Assembly (NCBI GenBank): GCA_902613855.1
Contig: CACMIX010000006.1
Span: forward strand, 1-39,660
Direction of reading: 5' to 3'
DNA: 39,660 bases
DNA from: an uncultured Pelagibacteraceae bacterium
GTDB taxonomy: Bacteria; Pseudomonadota; Alphaproteobacteria; Pelagibacterales; Pelagibacteraceae
Position 1 is the first letter of the stretch. Each line of letters opens with the position of its first letter. Both the position numbers and the translations under genes were made by a program. Of this stretch, positions 1-11,780 are shown piece after piece. The notes below the pieces were generated by a model, which saw only the letters and a program-made list of their open reading frames with translations, was not told the DNA's origin and did not search any database.

Positions 1-876
1 TGTAAAACATTTTGATTGTGGAATATTATGTCCTTTATCTGCTGTCATTTTTTCATTTACATCTGCCCAAGTACAGCTGGTTGGTTTTAATTCACTATAA
101 TCAATAAAATTCAAATTTTTAAAATTTTTAAAAAATGATAAAGTTTTAGGATCTTCAAATATGTCGTCTATATGTGCAAAAACAACTGCATTTATTGTGT
201 CTGCTTTATTAAATTTATTTACTGAATCTTCTCTAAAAGCACCCCATTCAGGATATTTTTTTTGCCATTCTTTCTTTGGCCCCGCGAATGCAGGGTTAAA
301 AGCAATTGTTCCTATAATTTTTTCTGGATATCTTGATTGTAAAAATAGAGAAGACCATCCACCAGCTGAATATCCTGATAATATTATTTTATCAAATCCA
401 AGACTCTTCAAATTTTCAACTTCATTTAGAATTATATTTTGTCTTTTAATATTTTTATGCTCATCTACTAAATTAATTTTTCCATTTGATTTTAATTCTT
501 TTCTGTATTTTTTTTGAGTTTTGACCGGCATACCTTTTACTCCTGAACATACTCGATAAATCTTAACCTCTAATCCATTAATTTTTTTATTATGTAATTT
601 TAAGATGGCTGGTACTACTGAAGCATCCCAAATATATCCAAATGTTGGTTTTGCTTTACATGGATCTTGCTTATGATCTTGAATACTTCCATGATTATAA
701 ATTATTACCAATGAATTTTTTTTATCAGATATTTCTTCAATCGAATAAGGTTTACCTTTATCATCCATGAAAGTATTTTTTTTGGATAATTTTTCTAAAC
801 CTTTGTACTCTAAAGTATTGGCAAATAGATTATTTGTAACAAGTAAAAAAATTATAATTAAATAAATTTTTTTCAT
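1..876 (-). CDS. Secreted alpha/beta hydrolase, 3' end beyond the window
   Basis: I translated this frame by hand. It is open for 292 codons from the ATG at 876 to the window edge, so the C-terminus is missing. Residues 1-19 form a Sec signal peptide (KK start, hydrophobic stretch, LFA cleavage site), placing the protein in the periplasm or outside. A nucleophile elbow GYSAGGW lies at residues 168-174 (Ser170), an NHGS oxyanion-type turn at 61-64, and a GHN at 282-284 probably supplies the catalytic His, as in alpha/beta hydrolases of the dienelactone hydrolase/esterase type. Asp237-Asp238 are candidates for the acid. The substrate cannot be told. The start ATG overlaps the stop of the upstream SDR gene (ATGA), so translation is probably coupled and the gene is last in the uvrB-SDR-hydrolase group. 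Confidence 0.8.
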   Translation of the reverse strand, partial: MKKIYLIIIFLLVTNNLFANTLEYKGLEKLSKKNTFMDDKGKPYSIEEISDKKNSLVIIYNHGSIQDHKQDPCKAKPTFGYIWDASVVPAILKLHNKKINGLEVKIYRVCSGVKGMPVKTQKKYRKELKSNGKINLVDEHKNIKRQNIILNEVENLKSLGFDKIILSGYSAGGWSSLFLQSRYPEKIIGTIAFNPAFAGPKKEWQKKYPEWGAFREDSVNKFNKADTINAVVFAHIDDIFEDPKTLSFFKNFKNLNFIDYSELKPTSCTWADVNEKMTADKGHNIPQSKCFT

Positions 877-1609
877 TCTTTTCCTCCCATTATATCAGGT
901 GTTTGCCAATTTAGATTTTGACCACTATCAATTGCTAAAACTTGACCTGTAATAGATATATTTTTGATAAAAAAGTCAACAGCATTACATATTTGTTCAA
1001 CATCAACTTGTCTTTTTAAAGGTGTTGCTAAATACTGTTTTCTAAAATGTTTTTCAGTTTGTCTTTGATTTTTTATGGTTGGTCCTGGAGCAATTCCGTT
1101 AACTCTTATATTGGGTGCTAAACTCATAGCACTTGTTTTTGTAAGTGTATAAAGACCAGTTTTACTTATGGTATATGAAAAAAAGTATGGAGTTAATTTA
1201 AAAACTCTCTGATCAATTATGTTAATTATATTGTTGTTTTTTCCCTTAACATTTTTAGCAAATTCTTTTGATAATTGAGCAGGGGCTCTTAAATTAGTTT
1301 TTAAATGCTTATCCCAGCTATCTGTTGTAAAACTATCAAGTTTGTCATTTTCAAATAGTGAGGCATTGTTTATCAAACAATCAAAATATTTTAATTTTGC
1401 TTTTGCATATTTAACAATTTTGCTTACATCATTTTCTTTGCTCAAATCACCTTTGACAAGATAAACTTTAGTACCATTTATCTCTAATTCTTTTTTGAGT
1501 TTTTCAGCTTTTGATTTTGATTTATTAAAGTGAATTAGTATTTCTTTATTAGGGCCAGATAATTGTTTTGCAATTGCAGCACCAATTCTGGTAGCTCCAC
1601 CCGTAATGA

Positions 1610-1628
<19 letters not shown>
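873..1628 (-). CDS. SDR-family reductase, pteridine reductase/FolM-like
   Basis: A 251-residue classical short-chain dehydrogenase. The NAD(P) binding motif is TGGATRIG at residues 9-16, NNAS is at 87-90, and the catalytic pair is Tyr152/Lys156 (YTISK). The TGGATRIG start and the [11 protein letters not shown] stretch resemble FolM/pteridine reductases, which reduce dihydromonapterin or dihydrofolate to tetrahydro forms. That assignment is inference; a general SDR oxidoreductase is the safe call. The start lies 19 bases inside the 3' end of uvrB and the stop overlaps the next gene's ATG, which points to one transcript with coupled translation. Confidence 0.8.
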
Positions 1629-5019
<3,391 letters not shown>

Positions 5020-5020
<1 letters not shown>

Positions 5021-5676
5021 TGAAAACAGCCCTTGTTTTTGGTTCATCGGGGTTAATTGGCGGACATCTTCTTGATCAATTAATAAAAAATGACAATTAC
5101 AACAAAATAAAGTTATTTGTACGTTCAGAAATAATTATTAATGAACCTAAAATTGAAATTATTAAAACTTCTTTTAATGATTTAGATAATCATAAAGAAG
5201 ATATTAGAGGAGATGATTGCTTTTTTTGTATTGGTACGACAAAGCAAAATTCACCTGACAAAAATGAATACCAAAAAGTAGAGCTTGATATACCAAAAAA
5301 AATAGCGCAAATTGCAAGAAACAATTCAGTAATCTCTTTTATTTTTATCTCATCAATATATGCTAATCCAAAAAGTTCAGGAGATTATGTAAAATTCAAA
5401 GGTTTAGTTGAAGAAGAATTAAAAAAATTAAACTTCTCTAATTTGGGAATATTAAGACCTTCTTTTTTAATGGGAGATAGAAAAGAGAATAGGGTAGGTG
5501 AAAAAATAGGTATTTTGACTTTTAGATTATTGTCGCCTTTATTACTTGGACCACTTAAAAAAATGAAACCAATTAATTCAGAAAAAGTTGCAAAAGCTAT
5601 GATAAAAATTGCAAACGAAAATTTAGGAAAAACTATTTTTGAGTCTGATGAAATAGTTGAAATAACTTCACGCTAA
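5020..5676 (+). CDS. NAD(P)-binding Rossmann-fold protein (atypical SDR, HTATIP2-like)
   Basis: A small 218-residue protein with a nucleotide-binding loop GSSGLIGG at residues 8-15 and a possible Tyr123/Lys127 pair (YVKFK). The layout, with VRS after the second strand and FIGT-type and FISS motifs later, resembles atypical short-chain dehydrogenases of the HTATIP2/YwnB kind, some of which bind NAD(P)H without a known substrate. No function can be assigned. It starts inside the stop codon of the aspartate aminotransferase gene (TAATG) and its 3' end overlaps the convergent SDR gene by 9 bases, leaving no room for a terminator between them. Confidence 0.8.
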
Positions 5677-6690
5677 ATTTAGTCTTATTACTGATTTTGC
5701 CGCATCAACAACTGCAATTTCAGATGCTATGAATTTCATTTGAAGAATGTCCTCTGCGTATGTTTGGTCTGTTTGCATTTTGAGACCTAGATCAGGAACC
5801 ATATTTTTTGCACTTGTATCTACGTAACTTAGAAGTTTAACCATAAAATTCGGCAATTCTCTTTTAGGTAGTTTTTTTGCATGGCTTGGAATATTTTTTG
5901 CCATTATTTGCGACAATTCAAGAATACTTCTTACTTCAGATCCAACAATCAACCTTCTACCACCAGCACTTTTATTTTTTAAAGATAGAACATGTGCTTT
6001 TGCAATATCTTTTACGTGAGATATCATTACTGAAAACTTTGGTGCAGCTGGAAATTTTCCCTGAAGCAATTGTTTAACATACTCCATTGAAGTACAAGTT
6101 TTTTCATTTAAAAAATCCCCCAACACAAAGCCAGGATTGATACACGTAAGACTATTTTTAAGACCCTTACTTTCCATAAGATCCCATGCAGCTTTTTCAG
6201 CTCTAGTTTTTGATACAAAATAATCTGTAGTTTTATCCCAGTCTAAATCAGTCCAATCATTCTCACCAAATGTATAAGGATTTGATCTGTTTGGTTTTCT
6301 GAACATACATACTATTGAAGAAGTTTTAACAAAATGTTCCACTCCTGCATTAATTCCTGCATTCAAAACTCTCAAAGTTCCATCTTTTGCAGCTGGGGTA
6401 AGCGATTCTCTGTCATTTGAAACTTTTAGAGGAAAGGGAGACGCTACATGAATGATATATTTGCAGCCTTTAGCAGCTTCATTCCAGCCTTCATCTTTTA
6501 ATAAATCTAACTCTACAAATGATAACTTGTCTGTTGAAACGTTATTTTCCTCTAATGTTTTTTTTGTTTGTTCAATTGAATTTGAATTCCTAACAGTACC
6601 TAAAACTTCGTAACCTGAATTTAGTAATTCAATAGCAACATGTTTAGCAACAAACCCACTAATGCCAGTGAGTAATACTTTTTCTGACAT
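5668..6690 (-). CDS. Extended SDR, dihydroflavonol 4-reductase-like
   Basis: A 340-residue NAD(P)-dependent epimerase/reductase. The glycine motif GISGFVAKH is at about residues 9-17, the HVASPFP stretch at 81-87, SS at 124-125 and the catalytic Tyr157/Lys161 (YFVSK). The pattern (TGxxGFVA, HVASPF, NPGFVLG) matches the dihydroflavonol reductase/cinnamoyl-CoA reductase branch, which in bacteria acts on mostly unknown carbonyl substrates. The start codon directly abuts the stop of trxB with no spacer, so the two are probably co-transcribed. The true substrate is not predictable from sequence. Confidence 0.85.
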   Translation of the reverse strand: MSEKVLLTGISGFVAKHVAIELLNSGYEVLGTVRNSNSIEQTKKTLEENNVSTDKLSFVELDLLKDEGWNEAAKGCKYIIHVASPFPLKVSNDRESLTPAAKDGTLRVLNAGINAGVEHFVKTSSIVCMFRKPNRSNPYTFGENDWTDLDWDKTTDYFVSKTRAEKAAWDLMESKGLKNSLTCINPGFVLGDFLNEKTCTSMEYVKQLLQGKFPAAPKFSVMISHVKDIAKAHVLSLKNKSAGGRRLIVGSEVRSILELSQIMAKNIPSHAKKLPKRELPNFMVKLLSYVDTSAKNMVPDLGLKMQTDQTYAEDILQMKFIASEIAVVDAAKSVIRLNLA

Positions 6691-7638
6691 TTAATTATGC
6701 GAAAGATGTTTTTCAGCCTCTAAAGCCGCCATACATCCCATTCCAGCAGCTGTAACTGCTTGCCTAAATGTTTTGTCCTTAACATCTCCAGCAGCATAAA
6801 CGCCTGGTACATTAGTCTCAGTTGAGTCTGGTTTTGTAATTAAATAACCTTCGTTATCCATATCTAATTGCTCTTTGAACAAAGAGGTAGCTGGGTCATG
6901 ACCAATAGCAATAAACACCCCATCAAGTTTTATTTCTTCAACGTTGTTTGTTTTAACATTTTTAATTTTAATTCCTTTAACATTTTTAGGTTCATTGTCT
7001 CCGATTACGTCTTCAACAACAGAGTCCCAAATAATTTCTATTTTTTTATTTTCCATCAATTTTTTCTGGAGCATTTTCTCAGCTCTCAAACTATCACGTC
7101 TGTGAATCAATTTAACTTTTGATGCAAATTTTGTGAGAAACATTGCTTCTTCAACAGCAGCATTTCCACCACCAACAACTGCAACTTCTTTATTTTTAAA
7201 AAAGAAACCATCACATGTTGCACAAGCTGATACTCCAAAGCCTCTAAATTCTTGTTCTGATTTGATATTCAACCATCTGGCTTGAGCACCTGTTGAAATA
7301 ATTATGCTATCTGCAGTATACTTTTGACCGCTATCACCAATTGCTTCAAAAGGTTGTGATTTCAAATTCACAGATGCAATGTGATCTTCAATCATTTCTG
7401 TTCCAACTGCTTTAGCTTGATCTTTCATTTGATCCATTAACCAAGGACCTTGGATTACATCTGCAAATCCTGGATAATTCTCAACATCAGTTGTAGTTGT
7501 TAATTGTCCACCAGGTTCAGCTCCATAAACTAGAATAGGATTTAACATTGCACGAGCAGCATAAACTGCAGCAGTGTATCCAGCAGGACCGGATCCAATT
7601 ATTAACACTTTTGTGTGTTTAGTTGGATTTTGACTCAT
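6691..7638 (-). CDS. trxB: Thioredoxin-disulfide reductase
   Basis: Flavoprotein that passes electrons from NADPH through FAD and a redox disulfide to thioredoxin. The 315-residue protein has the FAD motif GSGPAG at 15-20, the active-site CATC at 139-142, the NADPH-binding GGGNAAVEEA at 156-165, and a C-terminal FAD site around GVYAAGDVKD. The length matches low-molecular-weight bacterial TrxB. It is first of a two-gene minus-strand group with the downstream SDR. It is divergent from the ELM1-family gene, only 21 bases away, so the promoters must lie in or across coding sequence. Confidence 0.96.
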   Translation of the reverse strand: MSQNPTKHTKVLIIGSGPAGYTAAVYAARAMLNPILVYGAEPGGQLTTTTDVENYPGFADVIQGPWLMDQMKDQAKAVGTEMIEDHIASVNLKSQPFEAIGDSGQKYTADSIIISTGAQARWLNIKSEQEFRGFGVSACATCDGFFFKNKEVAVVGGGNAAVEEAMFLTKFASKVKLIHRRDSLRAEKMLQKKLMENKKIEIIWDSVVEDVIGDNEPKNVKGIKIKNVKTNNVEEIKLDGVFIAIGHDPATSLFKEQLDMDNEGYLITKPDSTETNVPGVYAAGDVKDKTFRQAVTAAGMGCMAALEAEKHLSHN

Positions 7639-7659
7639 ATGAAAGCTATATAGTGATAA

Positions 7660-8604
7660 ATGTCTAAATTAAAAGGTTTATTATTAACACAAGGTATGCA
7701 CGGAATGATCAGCCAAGTGGAAGGTTTGGCTAAAGCACTTGAAATTGATTTTATTCACTGCAAGGTTGAAACAAACAATATTTGGAAAATTATTCCACCA
7801 AGATTCTCTCCAATTTCACAAAGCGTTTATAAAAAAATAGATCAAACAGATTTTGATTTAATAATTTCGTGTGGAAGAAAAAGTGTAATTCCTTCAATTC
7901 ACTTAAAAAGTATTTCTAACAAAAAAATTCTTAATATTCATATTCAAGATCCAAAAGTCGACTTTAAGCATTTTGATTTTATTGTTGCGCCAGAACACGA
8001 TGCAATAAAAGGAGATAATGTTATAAGTACAAAAGGAGCAATTCATTACTTAACTGAGGAAGAGATTTCAGAAAATAAAGAATATTTAAACTCTTTTATT
8101 AAAAAAGATAACAGAAAAGTATGGGCCTTAATTTTGGGAGGACCGACAAAATATTATGATTATTCAACAAAAAATATGAAACATATTTTTTCAATGTTTT
8201 ATAAATTATTAAAAAAACACGATTTCCAACTTGTAGTTATTCCTTCAATGAGAACACCATTAAGTACAATTCATTACGCTAAGGAATTTTTTGGAGAAAA
8301 TCATACAATAATAATGGATGTAGATAAAAAAGCATACTTGTCTGCGCTTGCAATATCAGAAAATATAGTGGTTACATGCGACTCTAGCTCAATGATTTCT
8401 GAAGCTGCTTTGACTGGTAAGCCCATATACGTTGCAAATATTTTACCAAAAAAAAAAGATAAAAGATTTCAAAGATTTCGAAATTTATTTAGAGAGTTAA
8501 ATATAACAAGAAACTTAGGCGAAGAAGTTGAAATTTGGAACTATGAAAAGCTAGCTGAAACTAATAGAGTGGCAAAACTTATTAAACAAAAAATTCAATC
8601 CTAA
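7660..8604 (+). CDS. ELM1/GtrOC1-family protein (mitochondrial fission ELM1-like)
   Basis: A 314-residue soluble protein of the family formerly called DUF1022, named after the plant mitochondrial fission factor ELM1. Recognisable parts are the N-terminal LLLTQGMHGMISQVEGLAKA, the SCGRKSVIPS turn at about 70-80, a central LGGPTKYY, and a CDSSSMISEAALTGKPIYV-like C-terminal motif that recalls the nucleotide-sugar site of GT-B glycosyltransferases. The bacterial role is unknown; a link to glycosyl transfer or the cell envelope is inference from that motif. Its stop overlaps the start of the following oxygenase gene (TAATG), so the two are likely made together. Confidence 0.85.
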   Translation: MSKLKGLLLTQGMHGMISQVEGLAKALEIDFIHCKVETNNIWKIIPPRFSPISQSVYKKIDQTDFDLIISCGRKSVIPSIHLKSISNKKILNIHIQDPKVDFKHFDFIVAPEHDAIKGDNVISTKGAIHYLTEEEISENKEYLNSFIKKDNRKVWALILGGPTKYYDYSTKNMKHIFSMFYKLLKKHDFQLVVIPSMRTPLSTIHYAKEFFGENHTIIMDVDKKAYLSALAISENIVVTCDSSSMISEAALTGKPIYVANILPKKKDKRFQRFRNLFRELNITRNLGEEVEIWNYEKLAETNRVAKLIKQKIQS

Positions 8605-9266
8605 TGTCATTTTTAAATTCAATAAAAAATAATTCATCAAAACATGAAATTCCTTTCGATCATTGGGAATATAGTGATGCGCTAAGCGAAGGTTCAATTG
8701 AAGAAATCATTAAAGCAGATATTCCAGATTTGAGTGAACTTAATCTTTCATATGATGGAACAAGGGCAATTGATGGAGGCAGTGCAGAATTTCGGGAAGG
8801 GATCGCTTCAGGAGGTAAAGCAATAAAATTTAGATGTTTTGTATCTAAAGAGAATGCTACACAGTTTCCACATCTAGTTAAATTTATTAACGAATTGCAA
8901 TCTAAAGAGACACATAAAACAATTTCTGAAATGATTGGGAGGGACTTATCAAATTCATATGTAAGAGTTGAGGTAATTTGTGACCGAGAGGGATTTTGGT
9001 TAAAACCTCATTGCGATATTAAAGAAAAATTAATGTCAGGTTTGATATTTGTCAATAATACTAATGAGTCTGAGGATTTAGGTACAGATTTTTATAACGA
9101 AAAGTTAGAGAAAGTTAAAACTTTGCCTTATAGAAATAATTATGGGTATCTTTTTACCAGTGGTCCAAACACTTGGCATGGAATGGAAAAAAAGAAAATT
9201 CTTAAAGAAAGAAGATGTTTGCAAGTAAATTATGTTACTTTCGAAACTGATTGGAAAGTTGAATAA
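8604..9266 (+). CDS. 2-oxoglutarate/Fe(II)-dependent oxygenase-like protein
   Basis: A 220-residue protein with a probable jelly-roll iron site: His136 and Asp138 in KPHCD, His192 in NTWHGM, and Arg204 as the likely 2-oxoglutarate anchor. This HxD...H...R order is that of 2OG-Fe(II) hydroxylases. The substrate is unknown. The TAATG overlap with the ELM1-family gene suggests it modifies something in the same process. The 3' end is 3 bases from the end of the convergent Anbu gene. A related role with the second 2OG oxygenase at 22912-23706 is not implied; the two proteins share only the motif layout. Confidence 0.75.
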   Translation: MSFLNSIKNNSSKHEIPFDHWEYSDALSEGSIEEIIKADIPDLSELNLSYDGTRAIDGGSAEFREGIASGGKAIKFRCFVSKENATQFPHLVKFINELQSKETHKTISEMIGRDLSNSYVRVEVICDREGFWLKPHCDIKEKLMSGLIFVNNTNESEDLGTDFYNEKLEKVKTLPYRNNYGYLFTSGPNTWHGMEKKKILKERRCLQVNYVTFETDWKVE

Positions 9267-9269
9267 TTT

Positions 9270-9995
9270 TTATTTTTCCCAATCAAATCTTGGAAAAGAG
9301 TCAAAAACTTTAAAAATTCCCTCTGACCATTGATTACAGACCTTTGAATAATTCTCGTCTGTAACATTTAAACATTCAAGTGTAGATAGATTATCAGCGT
9401 CTTTTTTAAGAACTGCAAAATCAATTGGAGGTCCAACAGTAAGATCACTTTTTAATGTAGAGTCCATCGAAATCAGTGCACAGCGTGATGCGTCACCAAT
9501 TGAAACAGTTGGCTTTATAACTCTATCAAGAATTGGTTTTCCGTATTTTACCTCTCCGATTACAAGGTAAGGCTTACTATCTGCTGGTCTTATATAATTA
9601 CCTTGAGGATAAACTAAATATAATTCATGTTGTTGGCCTTTTATCTGTCCTCCAACAATAAAAGTAGAACCTAACAAAACATTATCAGTATTTATTCCTT
9701 GAGGTGCTGAGTGTTCAATATTTAGTGAACCAACATAAGATGCTATTTGTTCAAAATCGTTGCAAGTATTTAAATTCATTATACCAGATGAACTTTTTAG
9801 ATCTTTTTCAATTGATTTAAAAACTGCTTGAGATGTTCCTAAATTTCCTGATGTTACAATTACAATAGTTCGATCACCTACGTCGTGAGTCATCATTTTA
9901 GAATAAATATTTACATTATCTAAACCAGCATTTGTTCTTGAGTCTGAAGCAAAAACAAGACCATCATTTGTTTTAATACCAATGCAGTAAGTCAT
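9270..9995 (-). CDS. Anbu-type proteasome-like peptidase
   Basis: A 241-residue Ntn-hydrolase of the proteasome beta-subunit superfamily. The candidate nucleophile Thr2 follows the initiator Met directly, so no propeptide is needed. ASDSRTNAG (16-24) holds the conserved Asp18, and Lys33 lies close to the usual lysine position. Length and the SDSRTNAG motif match Anbu (ancestral beta subunit) rather than HslV or a 20S proteasome. In other bacteria Anbu is encoded with a circularly permuted ATP-grasp, an alpha-E domain protein and a transglutaminase-like protein, proposed to form a peptide-tagging and cleavage system. Here only the ATP-grasp gene is adjacent, on the opposite strand. Confidence 0.9.
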   Translation of the reverse strand: MTYCIGIKTNDGLVFASDSRTNAGLDNVNIYSKMMTHDVGDRTIVIVTSGNLGTSQAVFKSIEKDLKSSSGIMNLNTCNDFEQIASYVGSLNIEHSAPQGINTDNVLLGSTFIVGGQIKGQQHELYLVYPQGNYIRPADSKPYLVIGEVKYGKPILDRVIKPTVSIGDASRCALISMDSTLKSDLTVGPPIDFAVLKKDADNLSTLECLNVTDENYSKVCNQWSEGIFKVFDSFPRFDWEK

Positions 9996-10108
9996 CTCAT
10001 CTTAATAATTAGTTAATTATAACATTTTTTCATAATCAATTAAAAGCATAACAGATATATCCAATATGCATTTGCTTATTTTATTCAAGTATTAAACACT
10101 AAATTATT
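9996..10108. promoter_or_regulatory. Divergent spacer between Anbu and ATP-grasp genes
   Basis: These 113 bases separate two gene starts that point away from each other, so both promoters should lie here. The sequence is AT-rich with several TTAATTA/TATAAC-like stretches (around 10003-10022) and TTAT-rich segments near 10075-10105. I see no clear paired -35/-10 boxes and no convincing operator. Confidence 0.35.
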
Positions 10109-11554
10109 ATGGTCTCAAAGCTCTGGAAAAATTATAACTCAACACATGCATATGATGGTTATTTTACTAAAGATAATAAACTTCGAAAGCATGCTACAAT
10201 AATTTCATCAATTTTAGAGAGATATGGTAAAAAAAAACTTCAAGAAATTGAAAAAAATTGTCAGAGTACTATAAGTGCAAGAGGAATAAATTTTAGAGTA
10301 TATGCCGCTAATAATAGAGCAGAAGAAAAAAAATGGCCTCTTGATATAATTCCAAGAATAATCCCAAAAACACAATGGAACAAGGTCTCAAAAGGTTTAA
10401 AGCAACGCGTGAAAGCTTTAAATTTATTTATTGATGATGTCTATAATCAAAAAAAAATATTCAAAGACAAAATCATTCCAAGAGAAATTATTTTTAATTC
10501 TCCCTTTTATGTAAAAGAATGTGAAGGGTTTTCCCCTAAACACAAAGCGTGGTCAAATATTTCTGGAGTTGATTTAATAAGAAATACTAATGGTGATTAT
10601 TTAGTTTTAGAGGACAATCTAAGAGTACCTTCAGGTGTATCTTATATGCTCGAAAACAGGATGGTGATGCGAGATGTATTTCCTGAATTATTTACAAGAT
10701 ATAAAGTTGCATCAATTCATCAATACACAAATAAACTATTCAATTGTATGGTTGAATGTATTCCAAAAAAAACTGTAAACCCTCATATGGTAGTTTTAAC
10801 ACCTGGCATATATAACTCAGCTTATTTTGAACACTCTTTCTTGGCTGATCAGATGGGTATTGCTTTAGTCGAAGGAAAAGATTTATTCGTTGAAAACGAC
10901 ATTGTTTATATGAAGACTGTCAAAGGTCCTCTTAAGGTTGATTGCATATACAGACGTCTTGATGATAATTTTTTAGATCCAAAAGTATTTTTCAAAGGTT
11001 CGCTTATAGGCGTGCCAGGATTATTTAAGAGCTGGCGCAAAGGAAACGTTGGTATAATTAATGCTATAGGTACTGGAGTTGCTGATGACAAAGTAGTTTA
11101 CTCTTATGTTAATAAAATGATTGTTTATTATCTTGGCGAACAGCCAATCTTAAACCAGGTAGAAACTTACCTTTGTCACAATAAAAATGAGAGAAATTAT
11201 GTAATTGAAAATATCTCTAAGTTAGTTGTTAAACCTGCTAATGCCTCAGGTGGTTATGGAATTATGATAGGCCCTAAAGCAGATAAAAAAGAAAGAGACG
11301 AAGTAATTGCAAAAATTAAAAAAAATCCAAGAGAATATATTGCACAACCACTTGAAACACTCTCAACAGCACCAACAATTACTGAAAATGATATTGAGCC
11401 TAGGCATCTAGATTTAAGACCTTTTGTTCTTAGTGGAAAAACTACTTATGTGAGCACAGGAGGATTAACAAGAGTTGCACTTAGAAAAGGAAGCACAATA
11501 GTCAATAGTTCTCAAGGTGGTGGTTCTAAAGACACACTAGTTGTTGATGTCTAA
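10109..11554 (+). CDS. Circularly permuted ATP-grasp family protein
   Basis: A 481-residue member of the circularly permuted ATP-grasp type 2 family (DUF404/DUF407). Conserved blocks are YDGYF near 15-19, DIIPRII at 79-85, the signature LEDNLRVPSG at 167-176 followed by SYMLENR, and the ATP-binding KPANASGGYG at 375-384. ATP-grasp enzymes join a carboxylate to an amine using ATP; members of this family are predicted peptide ligases. The gene is divergent from the Anbu peptidase gene, the pairing expected for the proposed Anbu tagging system. The alpha-E (DUF403) and transglutaminase partners that normally follow are not present; instead there is an AT-rich spacer and an autotransporter gene. 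Confidence 0.93.
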   Translation: MVSKLWKNYNSTHAYDGYFTKDNKLRKHATIISSILERYGKKKLQEIEKNCQSTISARGINFRVYAANNRAEEKKWPLDIIPRIIPKTQWNKVSKGLKQRVKALNLFIDDVYNQKKIFKDKIIPREIIFNSPFYVKECEGFSPKHKAWSNISGVDLIRNTNGDYLVLEDNLRVPSGVSYMLENRMVMRDVFPELFTRYKVASIHQYTNKLFNCMVECIPKKTVNPHMVVLTPGIYNSAYFEHSFLADQMGIALVEGKDLFVENDIVYMKTVKGPLKVDCIYRRLDDNFLDPKVFFKGSLIGVPGLFKSWRKGNVGIINAIGTGVADDKVVYSYVNKMIVYYLGEQPILNQVETYLCHNKNERNYVIENISKLVVKPANASGGYGIMIGPKADKKERDEVIAKIKKNPREYIAQPLETLSTAPTITENDIEPRHLDLRPFVLSGKTTYVSTGGLTRVALRKGSTIVNSSQGGGSKDTLVVDV

Positions 11555-11646
11555 ATTTTTTTACTACTTTAAGTTGATATAAAACTATTTTTATTTCGCT
11601 GTTTTTTCAGTTTATTAAAATCAGTTTAATAAAGATTAAATTAGTT

Positions 11647-11672
11647 ATTTAAATTTACTAGTAAATTTAAAT
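11647..11672. repeat. 26-bp perfect palindrome
   Basis: A perfect self-complementary sequence of 26 bases centred on CTAG at 11658-11661, with arms made of ATTTAAATTTA. It sits in the spacer after the ATP-grasp gene. It could be an operator for the autotransporter gene, a cruciform, or a relic of an insertion junction. Without a loop it is a poor terminator. Confidence 0.6.
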
Positions 11673-11673
11673 T

Positions 11674-11702
11674 ATTTTAATTTTTTTTTTTAAAATTAAA
11701 AT
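11674..11702 (+). terminator. AT-only hairpin, possible terminator of the ATP-grasp gene
   Basis: Inverted repeat ATTTTAATTTT (11674-11684) and AAAATTAAAAT (11692-11702) around a seven-T loop. The stem has no G/C pairs and no T-tract follows, so it would be a weak terminator. It directly follows the palindrome at 11647-11672; together they fill the spacer between the ATP-grasp gene and the autotransporter gene. Confidence 0.3.
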
Positions 11703-11780
11703 AAATCCTTTTACAATTAATATTTTCTAAGAGCACAATCAAATATTTATAATTAGTTAGTGCTACAAAACCATAGCACA

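Noticed and set aside
161..517. A + strand open frame of 118 codons
   Set aside because: It lies antisense to the secreted hydrolase on the minus strand, which has a signal peptide and catalytic motifs; the + frame shows no recognisable features.
11760..11780. GTG start for the autotransporter
   Set aside because: It adds seven residues ahead of a good signal peptide; the ATG at 11781 is simpler, though the GTG cannot be fully excluded.
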